Positions 1 through 4,994 of a DNA stretch of 7,248 nt are shown piece after piece. The stretch is from Chthonomonadaceae bacterium (GTDB lineage Bacteria; Armatimonadota; Chthonomonadetes; Chthonomonadales; Chthonomonadaceae), in contig JANXLO010000485.1 in NCBI GenBank assembly GCA_025355115.1, positions 1 through 7,248 on the forward strand, written 5' to 3'. A program made the translations under genes and the position numbers. The notes under the pieces are model-generated. The model was not told where the DNA came from, did not search any database, and saw only the letters and a program-made list of their open reading frames with translations. Every line of letters begins with the position of its first letter. Positions within the stretch are counted from its first letter, which is position 1.

Positions 1-36
1 CTCTTCACATTCGTAAGAGGAGCCGGAGTTTATTTA

Positions 37-107
37 CTGGGGGACGTGGATTCGAACCACGGTTCACGGCTCCAAAGACCGCGGTCCTGCCGCTGGACGA
101 TCCCCCA
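37..107 (-). tRNA. tRNA-Gln (anticodon UUG)
   Basis: Read on the minus strand, this folds as a complete cloverleaf. The acceptor arms TGGGGGA and TCCCCCA pair fully (38-44 with 101-107). The D stem is GTCC/GGAC, the anticodon stem GCGGT/GCCGT closes with G-U pairs at both ends, and the T stem is CGTGG/CCACG around loop TTCGAAT. The anticodon loop CTTTGGA gives anticodon TTG, which reads the Gln codon CAA. A 5' U, a 4-base variable loop and discriminator G are usual for tRNA-Gln. No CCA is encoded: GTAAA follows the acceptor, so CCA must be added after transcription. Identity rests on anticodon and acceptor sequence. Confidence 0.95.
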
Positions 108-125
108 CCAGACAGTACGATAATG

Positions 126-154
126 AGTATACAATATGGAAGAGATTTCGTCAA
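126..154 (-). promoter_or_regulatory. Sigma-70 promoter of the tRNA-Gln gene
   Basis: On the minus strand TTGACG (149-154) is followed after exactly 17 bases by TATACT (126-131). This matches the consensus -35 and -10 boxes at five of six positions each. The predicted start near 118 gives a leader of about 11 bases before the mature tRNA 5' end at 107, as expected for a single tRNA transcription unit. Confidence 0.85.
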
Positions 155-216
155 GGAGCGAGTCGATGTCGGTTCGGGAGTTGCCAGAAGCTTCGTTGTG
201 AAGAGCAAAGATGGCG

Positions 217-247
217 GCCCGACGCTCGCGGATGCGAAGCGTCGGGC
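217..247 (-). terminator. Stem-loop after the TPR/EF-hand lipoprotein gene
   Basis: A perfect 10-bp inverted repeat, GCCCGACGCT (217-226) with AGCGTCGGGC (238-247), lies 12 bases past the stop codon of the minus-strand gene ending at 260. The 11-base loop can add a CGC/GCG pairing. On the minus strand the stem is followed by CGCCATCTTTGCTCTT, which is only moderately U-rich, so it is a plausible but not textbook intrinsic terminator. It also keeps that transcript out of the tRNA promoter just downstream. Confidence 0.55.
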
Positions 248-259
248 TGTTGGATAGGG

Positions 260-1831
260 TCAGAGGCGGAGGTCGGCAGGGATGCCTTCAGGGAAAAGGC
301 CGCCGAACGTTGGGTCTGGATAGACGGTCATGTCGAAGTTGGGGAAGCCGACTGTGTTCAGGACATAGGTCGGGGCGAACGGTTTCAGGTCGGCGGGCGG
401 GTGGGCGAACCAGGCCGAGATGTTCAGTACCAGTTTGATGTCCTCCCTGCGGGGCGGCTCGGGCGGGAAATCACCTCCGTGGTCTGGGTGCAATGTGAAT
501 AGTTCGTTAGTGGCAGTCACTGGATGCACCAGCGTAGATCCAGCCCCGATGGCGACCAGAGGGATAGTCTGGTAGTGCGGCACGGAGATGGTTACAGGTC
601 CAGTGGTCGCCTGCACGATAAGTGGCAGAACGACATCGCGGATATTCGTGATCGCCTTCTTCACATCGGGGCTATTGGGTATGAGGAAGCTTCCGCCGTC
701 CGGTCTCGCCAGAATGCCGGCAATTCCCTTTGTCTCACGGTCTGCTACCGCGAGCATCGCCTCTTTCGCCGTCTGGAAATAGGCAGTGTCTCGCAGGGTT
801 AGGAACGGATTCGCAGGCAGATACTCGTCGGGTGTGAGCTTCCCATCCTTGTTTACGTCCAGAGCGAGATAGGGCGAAAGGGGCAAGGGGTCTATGACGG
901 GTTCACGTCCGCCGTGGGAGAAGATCGGAGGGGCTGGCGGCCTGGGAGCAGACGCGCCGCTGCTGCCACCGGAGACGGCGCCAGGCACAAGATTTGAAGT
1001 GCCTGGGTCACGGTTGTAGGTCAGTGAGAGCGCCGTCGAGACGCGCAGCGACTGGACATAGGCATCGAACAGGTAGACTTCGGGTAGGCCGATGGTGACG
1101 GGCTGATCGTCCTGATCCGGCGCAGGCAATGTGAGCGTGAAGCTGGCATCAGCCTCAACAATTTGAAGGTGCTGCGAGACTGTCGCAAGGTCCGCAAGCA
1201 GTTTCTGTCGGCGAGCCACATTCTGTGCATCACCGGAGTAACCGTAGTAAGGAACGAGACCAAGTCGCAGATCGGAGATGGGGCCGAGCATATTCAGGAG
1301 TGTGTTTGGGTTGCTGAGACCGCGATCCAGGAACCAGAACAGTCCGAGCGTATGCGCAGGCTCAATGCGTTTTCCCGGCTCAGTGCTGCCTGGAGGAGAA
1401 GGCGGCTGATCGCCCTCCGTGGGAGACGTCGGCAAAACGAATCCAGAGCCGCTATTGCCGGTGCCGCCAACGGGATGGCTGGGCTCTCGGCTGCCTGATT
1501 TCTGTGGCTCCGGGACAGGCGCCCCAGGCGATCCGATGGCAACCATCGGGCCGCCGTCTATCTGCAATCCGGCATCTCCCATCAGGCAGACCGCAGCTCC
1601 GAAGTGGGCTTCTGAGCTGTTGGGATTCTGCTGGAGCGCCTTCTCGAATAGCGAGAAAGCGGATTGAAGTGACTGCGAGGAAGTCGGCGTGGCATTGGAA
1701 GCCAGTTGCGTCAGCGCAGCGCGCCCATCGACGAGTGGATTGGCTGTCGGCCCGGAAGACGAACTGCCTCCCCCGCAACCCCAGAGCGCCAGAGCCGAAG
1801 CGCCAGCCAGTAACAGAAGTGCTTTTCTGAT
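260..1831 (-). CDS. Unrecognised lipoprotein with a TPR-like repeat and an EF-hand-like Ca-binding loop; probable AUC start
   Basis: I do not recognise the family. From codon ATC at 1829-1831 the frame gives 523 residues. The N-terminus reads as a lipoprotein signal: Arg-Lys, a Leu/Ala-rich core, then Leu-Trp-Gly-Cys with Cys19 as the likely lipidated residue (Trp at -2 is atypical), followed by a Gly/Ser stretch. Residues about 53-84 resemble one TPR helix pair (LFEKALQQNP, then SEAHFGAA). Pro/Gly/Ser-rich linkers lie near residues 105-155 and 285-305. Residues 325-336 form a canonical 12-residue EF-hand loop, DVNKDGKLTPDE, with ligands at 1, 3, 5, 7, 9 and 12. The C-terminal 190 residues match nothing I know. 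The first in-frame ATG (1580-1582) would give 440 residues and lose the signal peptide, Cys and TPR; ATC sits 8 bases after AGGAGG. Likely a surface or periplasmic envelope protein; function unknown. Confidence 0.8.
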   Translation of the reverse strand: MRKALLLLAGASALALWGCGGGSSSSGPTANPLVDGRAALTQLASNATPTSSQSLQSAFSLFEKALQQNPNSSEAHFGAAVCLMGDAGLQIDGGPMVAIGSPGAPVPEPQKSGSREPSHPVGGTGNSGSGFVLPTSPTEGDQPPSPPGSTEPGKRIEPAHTLGLFWFLDRGLSNPNTLLNMLGPISDLRLGLVPYYGYSGDAQNVARRQKLLADLATVSQHLQIVEADASFTLTLPAPDQDDQPVTIGLPEVYLFDAYVQSLRVSTALSLTYNRDPGTSNLVPGAVSGGSSGASAPRPPAPPIFSHGGREPVIDPLPLSPYLALDVNKDGKLTPDEYLPANPFLTLRDTAYFQTAKEAMLAVADRETKGIAGILARPDGGSFLIPNSPDVKKAITNIRDVVLPLIVQATTGPVTISVPHYQTIPLVAIGAGSTLVHPVTATNELFTLHPDHGGDFPPEPPRREDIKLVLNISAWFAHPPADLKPFAPTYVLNTVGFPNFDMTVYPDPTFGGLFPEGIPADLRL

Positions 1832-1839
1832 AGCGTGTT

Positions 1840-1845
1840 CCTCCT
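1840..1845 (-). promoter_or_regulatory. Ribosome binding site that fixes an AUC start
   Basis: On the minus strand AGGAGG lies 8 bases before ATC at 1829-1831. The in-frame stop TAG overlaps the 5' end of this site, so only four sense codons (GAG GAA CAC GCT) precede the ATC and none is a normal start. The spacing and match to the 16S rRNA 3' end make ATC the best initiation codon unless the base call is wrong. Confidence 0.7.
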
Positions 1846-1854
1846 AATCGAGCG

Positions 1855-1878
1855 GAAGTCAGGGGGCGGACAGACTTC
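1855..1878 (-). repeat. Inverted repeat in the leader of the lipoprotein gene
   Basis: GAAGTC (1855-1860) and GACTTC (1873-1878) are perfect 6-bp complements around a 12-base loop rich in C on the minus strand. In the transcript the hairpin would end about 9 bases before the AGGAGG site. It could influence translation or be chance; nothing else supports a role. Confidence 0.3.
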
Positions 1879-2074
1879 GAGTTGCATCGGGTTAGCCGCA
1901 AAAATCGGGGGCGGCATACGAATATCCAAACGAACGAAATTTTCTGTGAGCGGCAAGGGTTCAGTCGAATGCGCTCGAACACAGCAAAAACCAGGCGCGG
2001 AGTCGTCCACGGCCAGTACGAACATGTACTCTACACTATCCCCATCGAAGAAAGAAAAATACATGCGCGTCAGC

Positions 2075-2207
2075 GTTTCCGAAGGAAACTGGGCCGAAGG
2101 TCAATCGGCGGAGGAGTTCACTCCGCCATGACTTACCTGACCGAACTCACCTACCACATGACCAAACTCGGCAGTACCTAGTAATGTAAACTGCCGTGTC
2201 TGGACAC
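2075..2207. repeat. Cluster of short perfect inverted repeats
   Basis: Four stem-loops lie within 133 bases. They are GTTTCC-gaa-GGAAAC (2075-2089), GGCGGAG-gagttca-CTCCGCC (2107-2127), CGGCAGT-14 bases-ACTGCCG (2169-2196) and GTGTC-tg-GACAC (2196-2207). The motif CCGAAGG also occurs twice, at 2079-2085 and 2094-2100. None is followed by a T-run on either strand, so they are poor terminators. The cluster could be a structured RNA, protein-binding sites, or the remnant of a small element; I cannot decide from the sequence. Confidence 0.5.
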
Positions 2208-2335
2208 ATCTATGCTCGGTATTCACAATGATTGGCGTCTAACTCTGCGATTGCGCTCGCTTGATATACAGCCTTCTGCAATGCTACCCCATTTTCCTCT
2301 ATTTGCCCGTCAGAAGTGAATCTCTGAACAGGTTC

Positions 2336-2971
2336 TCACACTTTCTCAGGCAGACCATCGAAGAAATCGACAACCCCTGTCTCCAGCGAGTATTCAGCGC
2401 CCACTACGAGAAGGCCGTTTGACTGGACAAGCTGCTCCAGAATCACCGAGCCGTGGCGCAAGTGGCTAGAGGAGACGCGGATATTGGCACGGACTGCCTG
2501 CTGCACGAGGGCTGCCGAATCGTGTCTAAGCTCTGTTGCTAGCAGTCCCTCTACGGACGGTCTGATGCGGTCGACTATGGAGCGGAGATTTCGGGACTGG
2601 TTGGCCTTCTCCTGCTGGAGCTCCTCCAGTGTCGCCAGAATCGCCCCGCACTGCGAGTGCCCCAACACCACCACCAGTCGGGTGCCGTAACGCTCCGCCG
2701 CAAACTCCACGCTTCCAACCTGGGACGAGGCGACGATGTTTCCGGCGACCCGAATGACGAACAGGTCGCCAAGGCCCTGGTCGAATACGATCTCCGCCGG
2801 CACACGCGAGTCGGAGCATCCAAGAATGATCGCGAACGGCTGCTGGCCAGCGGCCAACTCCATGCGGCGCTCCTGGCTTGTGAATGAGACCAGACTTCTC
2901 TCATCGGAAACAAACCGACGGTTGCCCTCTATCAGGCGCTCGAGCGCTTCCAATGCAGAAATTGAAGACAC
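2336..2971 (-). CDS. Beta-class carbonic anhydrase
   Basis: This enzyme interconverts CO2 and bicarbonate in the cytoplasm. The family signatures are intact. Numbered from the GTG start, CSDSR is residues 52-56 (zinc ligand Cys52 and the Asp54-Arg56 dyad), RVAGN is 74-78, and GHSQCG contains zinc ligands His105 and Cys108. The C-terminus VVGAEYSLETGVVDFF is typical. Length is 211 residues, normal for bacterial beta-CAs, with no signal peptide. GTG at 2969-2971 is preferred: AAAGGAG ends 5 bases before it and the protein then begins just ahead of the conserved ALERLIEGN helix. An upstream ATG at 3002-3004 would overlap the rnhA stop by 3 bases (ATGCTGA) but has no ribosome binding site. It lies 26 bases after rnhA on the same strand and is probably co-transcribed. 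Confidence 0.95.
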   Translation of the reverse strand: MSSISALEALERLIEGNRRFVSDERSLVSFTSQERRMELAAGQQPFAIILGCSDSRVPAEIVFDQGLGDLFVIRVAGNIVASSQVGSVEFAAERYGTRLVVVLGHSQCGAILATLEELQQEKANQSRNLRSIVDRIRPSVEGLLATELRHDSAALVQQAVRANIRVSSSHLRHGSVILEQLVQSNGLLVVGAEYSLETGVVDFFDGLPEKV

Positions 2972-2997
2972 ATTCACTCCTTTACTCGCTCGACAAA

Positions 2998-3519
2998 TCA
3001 GCATAAATCATATTCAGCGATCAGGACAACCTCGGGGGCTTCATAGCCGGTGTCCGCTGGCAGATCCTTGCTCTCGGCCGCTGCGACGGACAGGCGGTCG
3101 CAGGCTTCGTTCTCGACGTTTCCGGCATGCCCTTTGACCCATTTGATCTGCACTTCGTGCTGAGCGCACAGATCCAACAGGCGTGCCCAGAGATCAGGGT
3201 TGATCGCCTTTTCTCTTGGGTTGCGTCTCCAGCCGTTGGCGCGCCACTTCGCGGCCCAGCCCTGCGTGATGCTCTGCTCGAGATACTTGGAGTCGGTGAA
3301 GATCGTGACGGTGCAGCGATATCGCAGTGATTCCAGGCCGACAATGGCCGCTAGAATCTCCATTCGGTTGTTGGTCGTTCGCCTGAAGCCGCCGGATATC
3401 TCCCGCCGTTTAGCTCCATGCAGCAGTACAACTCCATATCCCCCTGGGCCAGGGTTGCCGAGGCAGGCCCCATCGGTGTAGATGCAGACAGATTTCAGTT
3501 CGACTTCGCCGTCAGACAA
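2998..3519 (-). CDS. rnhA: Ribonuclease HI, probable TTG start
   Basis: Cleaves the RNA strand of RNA-DNA hybrids such as R-loops and leftover primers, in the cytoplasm with Mg. All catalytic residues are present: Asp16 in YTDGACLGNPGPGGYG, Glu54 in NNRMEIL, Asp76 in FTDSKYL, His131 in VKGHAGN and Asp141 in NEACD. The basic handle-like segment AAKWRANGWRRNP is also seen (residues 89-101). The chosen start is TTG at 3517-3519: AAGGAG (3526-3531) ends 6 bases before it and the protein becomes 173 residues, close to the usual 150-170. The open frame extends to a GTG at 3649-3651, but that start would lie upstream of the predicted transcription start and has no ribosome binding site. The last 30 or so residues form a short, unremarkable extension. 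First gene of a probable two-gene operon with the carbonic anhydrase. Confidence 0.95.
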   Translation of the reverse strand: MSDGEVELKSVCIYTDGACLGNPGPGGYGVVLLHGAKRREISGGFRRTTNNRMEILAAIVGLESLRYRCTVTIFTDSKYLEQSITQGWAAKWRANGWRRNPREKAINPDLWARLLDLCAQHEVQIKWVKGHAGNVENEACDRLSVAAAESKDLPADTGYEAPEVVLIAEYDLC

Positions 3520-3548
3520 GCACAACTCCTTCGAAAATCGTATTCCGA

Positions 3549-3588
3549 TGCCCATGGGCAGCTCAAATCCGATAGACGTCTGATCGGA
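3549..3588 (-). repeat. Palindromes in the rnhA leader
   Basis: The 5' leader predicted between the promoter and the TTG start contains a 12-base perfect palindrome, TGCCCATGGGCA (3549-3560). It also holds a hairpin with perfect 6-bp arms TCCGAT (3568-3573) and ATCGGA (3583-3588) around a 9-base loop that contains the palindrome AGACGTCT. They may fold the leader or bind a regulator; this is sequence observation only. Confidence 0.4.
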
Positions 3589-3603
3589 CAGGCATGCTCC
3601 TCC

Positions 3604-3632
3604 ATTATAACTAGTGTCAGGATGCACGTCAA
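3604..3632 (-). promoter_or_regulatory. Sigma-70 promoter of the rnhA-carbonic anhydrase operon
   Basis: On the minus strand TTGACG (3627-3632) is followed after exactly 17 bases by a perfect TATAAT (3604-3609). The predicted start near 3597 gives a leader of about 78 bases before the TTG start codon. It is arranged back to back with the promoter at 3666-3694, the two -35 boxes being 33 bases apart. Confidence 0.88.
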
Positions 3633-3665
3633 GTGGACAGAGGCTACGCACGCGGCATTTGGAGC

Positions 3666-3694
3666 TTGACAGACCCTTCGCTGGGCTGTAGAAT
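3666..3694 (+). promoter_or_regulatory. Sigma-70 promoter of the SGNH hydrolase gene
   Basis: A perfect TTGACA (3666-3671), a 17-base spacer, then TAGAAT (3689-3694) matching the -10 consensus at five of six positions. The predicted start near 3701 gives a 28-base leader ending in GAGGAG (3718-3723), 5 bases before the ATG at 3729. A four-codon frame (ATG AAT GAG GAA, then TGA) lies in this short leader at 3705-3719. Confidence 0.85.
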
Positions 3695-3728
3695 GGTGGG
3701 GGTCATGAATGAGGAATGAGGAGATGAG

Positions 3729-4886
3729 ATGCGACGAATTGGTATAGTTCTGCTGTTCGCTATGCTATGTTGTGCGGGTTGCGGCACTGGTGATGCCCCG
3801 TTTCCTCACTACACTACGGCTGTGACAGGGCCGCGGATCGCCCTCGACGACCCCAATCTGTTTTTGAGTCCCTACAACTGGACGGTCAACGGTGCCACAT
3901 CAGCCCTCTCAACACAGCCGGGAGCCTATCTGTCCGCCGCGTTCCACAGCAGCGCTGTCCGACTGGACATCGACACATCATCCTATATGACAGCCTCAGA
4001 TAAAGGCGGGCCGAGGATACGCTGGCAGGTGGACGCAGGGACCCTCCACACCTATCAGCTCGTCGCAGGTGACGTGCAGATTCCCCTCAGCACTGATGCG
4101 CTCGACCCGGCGACCGACCATACTTGCAAGGTATGGATAGTCTCCTCAAATTTCTCTCAGGATCGTTGGAAAGTCCCGGTGCAGGCGGTGCGGATCACCG
4201 GACTCACGCTCGACGCGGGCGGCAAATCCGTCGCGCCGACCCTGCTTGCAAATCGTGCATTGTTCTATGGCGACAGTATTACGGAGGGCGTGCGAACGGA
4301 GTCGGCACGCAAGGACCCCATTCACGACGGCGATGCCACACATGCCTACACTTATACCTGTGCCGCCGCCCTTGGCGCGGAATTCGGCGTGGTCGGAATG
4401 GCAAGGCAGGGATGGACGATCCCGGGGCAGGAGGGGAGCAATGTCCCTCCTTTCTCCACTGCCTGGCAGAGCTACTTTGCAGGCAAACCCCGTATCTTTA
4501 CACCAAAGCCCGACTATGTAATCGTCATGCATGGAGTGAATGATGCGCTGGCCCCCGCTGATACTACTCAGGTCAGGGTAACAGTGCAAAAATGGATAAC
4601 TGAGGCAAGAAGCGCGATGCCTGCCGCCAGAATATGCATTGTAATTCCTTTTAACGGCTTCGAGCGCGAAAGCATAACGCAGGGGGTTCTGGCGTATCAG
4701 GCTGCGAACAAGACAGATACAAAGGTGTTTCTCATAGACCTTGGCACATTCGTCCAGACAGGCTTGACGGATCCCTCAGGCACGCCAAGCCAGCACTCCC
4801 ACGACGGCATTCATCCGGATGCCGCGACCAGTCAGGCGCTCGGCGTGACCCTTTCAACCGCGATACTGAAGGCGGCCGGGATGTAG
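3729..4886 (+). CDS. Lipoprotein SGNH/GDSL hydrolase, probable carbohydrate esterase
   Basis: A 385-residue secreted esterase-type hydrolase. Residues 1-18 form a lipoprotein signal (Arg-Arg, hydrophobic core, Cys-Ala-Gly-Cys with Cys18 modified), so it is probably membrane-anchored facing the periplasm or outside. Residues about 35-165 form a beta-rich domain resembling the N-terminal jelly roll of CE2-type acetyl esterases. The catalytic domain follows with all SGNH blocks: GDSITEG with nucleophile Ser183, VVGMARQGW with the oxyanion Gly (Gly223 or Gly228), GVND with Asn271, and DGIHPD with Asp359 and His362. By family knowledge it would remove acyl groups, probably acetyl from polysaccharide, but the substrate is not visible. 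The start is supported by GAGGAG 5 bases upstream and by the signal peptide. It has its own promoter and is divergent from rnhA. Esterase function is confident, substrate is not. Confidence 0.9.
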   Translation: MRRIGIVLLFAMLCCAGCGTGDAPFPHYTTAVTGPRIALDDPNLFLSPYNWTVNGATSALSTQPGAYLSAAFHSSAVRLDIDTSSYMTASDKGGPRIRWQVDAGTLHTYQLVAGDVQIPLSTDALDPATDHTCKVWIVSSNFSQDRWKVPVQAVRITGLTLDAGGKSVAPTLLANRALFYGDSITEGVRTESARKDPIHDGDATHAYTYTCAAALGAEFGVVGMARQGWTIPGQEGSNVPPFSTAWQSYFAGKPRIFTPKPDYVIVMHGVNDALAPADTTQVRVTVQKWITEARSAMPAARICIVIPFNGFERESITQGVLAYQAANKTDTKVFLIDLGTFVQTGLTDPSGTPSQHSHDGIHPDAATSQALGVTLSTAILKAAGM

Positions 4887-4890
4887 ATGA

Positions 4891-4920
4891 GTGCCCGCTA
4901 GATGGCACATAGACTTTTTT
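4891..4920 (+). terminator. Weak candidate terminator after the SGNH hydrolase gene
   Basis: GTGCC (4891-4895) and GGCAC (4904-4908) form a 5-bp stem with an 8-base loop starting 4 bases after the stop codon. A run of six T (4915-4920) follows, but 6 bases separate stem and T-run. Termination would be inefficient, so read-through into the next gene is possible. It overlaps the candidate promoter at 4902-4930. Confidence 0.35.
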
Positions 4921-4930
4921 GTGCTATAGT
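4902..4930 (+). promoter_or_regulatory. Candidate promoter of the first LTxxQ gene
   Basis: ATGGCA (4902-4907, four of six -35 bases) lies 17 bases before TATAGT (4925-4930, five of six -10 bases). The predicted start near 4937 would give a leader of about 58 bases. The match is weaker than the other promoters in the window, but spacing and position are right. Confidence 0.4.
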
Positions 4931-4994
4931 GATGCAGAGGAGAGGCGGCCGAACGGGTTGCCCAGTCACCTACAAAAAACGAGGAGAGTCGGAC

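Larger units (their letters stand above)
1832..2335. other. Intergenic region of about 500 bases without a convincing gene
   Basis: The stretch separates two minus-strand units: the upstream side of the lipoprotein gene and the downstream side of the carbonic anhydrase gene. Overlapping open frames exist on both strands, but none has family-like sequence or a good ribosome binding site, and they overlap each other. The minus-strand promoter of the lipoprotein gene should lie here, but I found no convincing -35/-10 pair. No strong terminator follows the carbonic anhydrase stop at 2336; TCAGA/TCTGA downstream is only 5 bp. The clear structure is a group of inverted repeats at 2075-2207, listed separately. 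Confidence 0.6.

Noticed and set aside
1..36. Possible second tRNA or terminator downstream of tRNA-Gln
   Set aside because: Only a CTCTT/AAGAG 5-bp pairing is visible, with no D-loop GG, no T-loop and no T-run. Nothing can be supported at the window edge.
260..1582. ATG-initiated 440-residue version of the lipoprotein gene
   Set aside because: The frame is open 83 more codons upstream and encodes a lipoprotein signal with Cys and a TPR-like segment, while AGGAGG lies 8 bases before ATC at 1829-1831.
1711..2181. Overlapping open frames in the intergenic region (plus 1835-2131, plus 1882-2181, minus 1711-2064)
   Set aside because: They overlap each other or the lipoprotein gene, have no convincing ribosome sites, are rich in Arg/Ser/Pro typical of chance frames, and resemble no family I know. 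The minus-strand one is least implausible but still unsupported.
2972..3004. ATG start of the carbonic anhydrase at 3002-3004
   Set aside because: It overlaps the rnhA stop (ATGCTGA), which could allow coupling, but lacks a ribosome site. GTG at 2969-2971 has AAAGGAG at 5 bases and gives the normal family N-terminus.
3520..3651. Long N-terminal extension of RNase HI to a GTG at 3649-3651
   Set aside because: The extension covers the predicted promoter, has no ribosome site, and has no counterpart in the family.
4902..4994. N-terminal extension of the first LTxxQ protein
   Set aside because: It would place 31 residues ahead of a clear Sec signal peptide; ATG 4995 has a good ribosome site.
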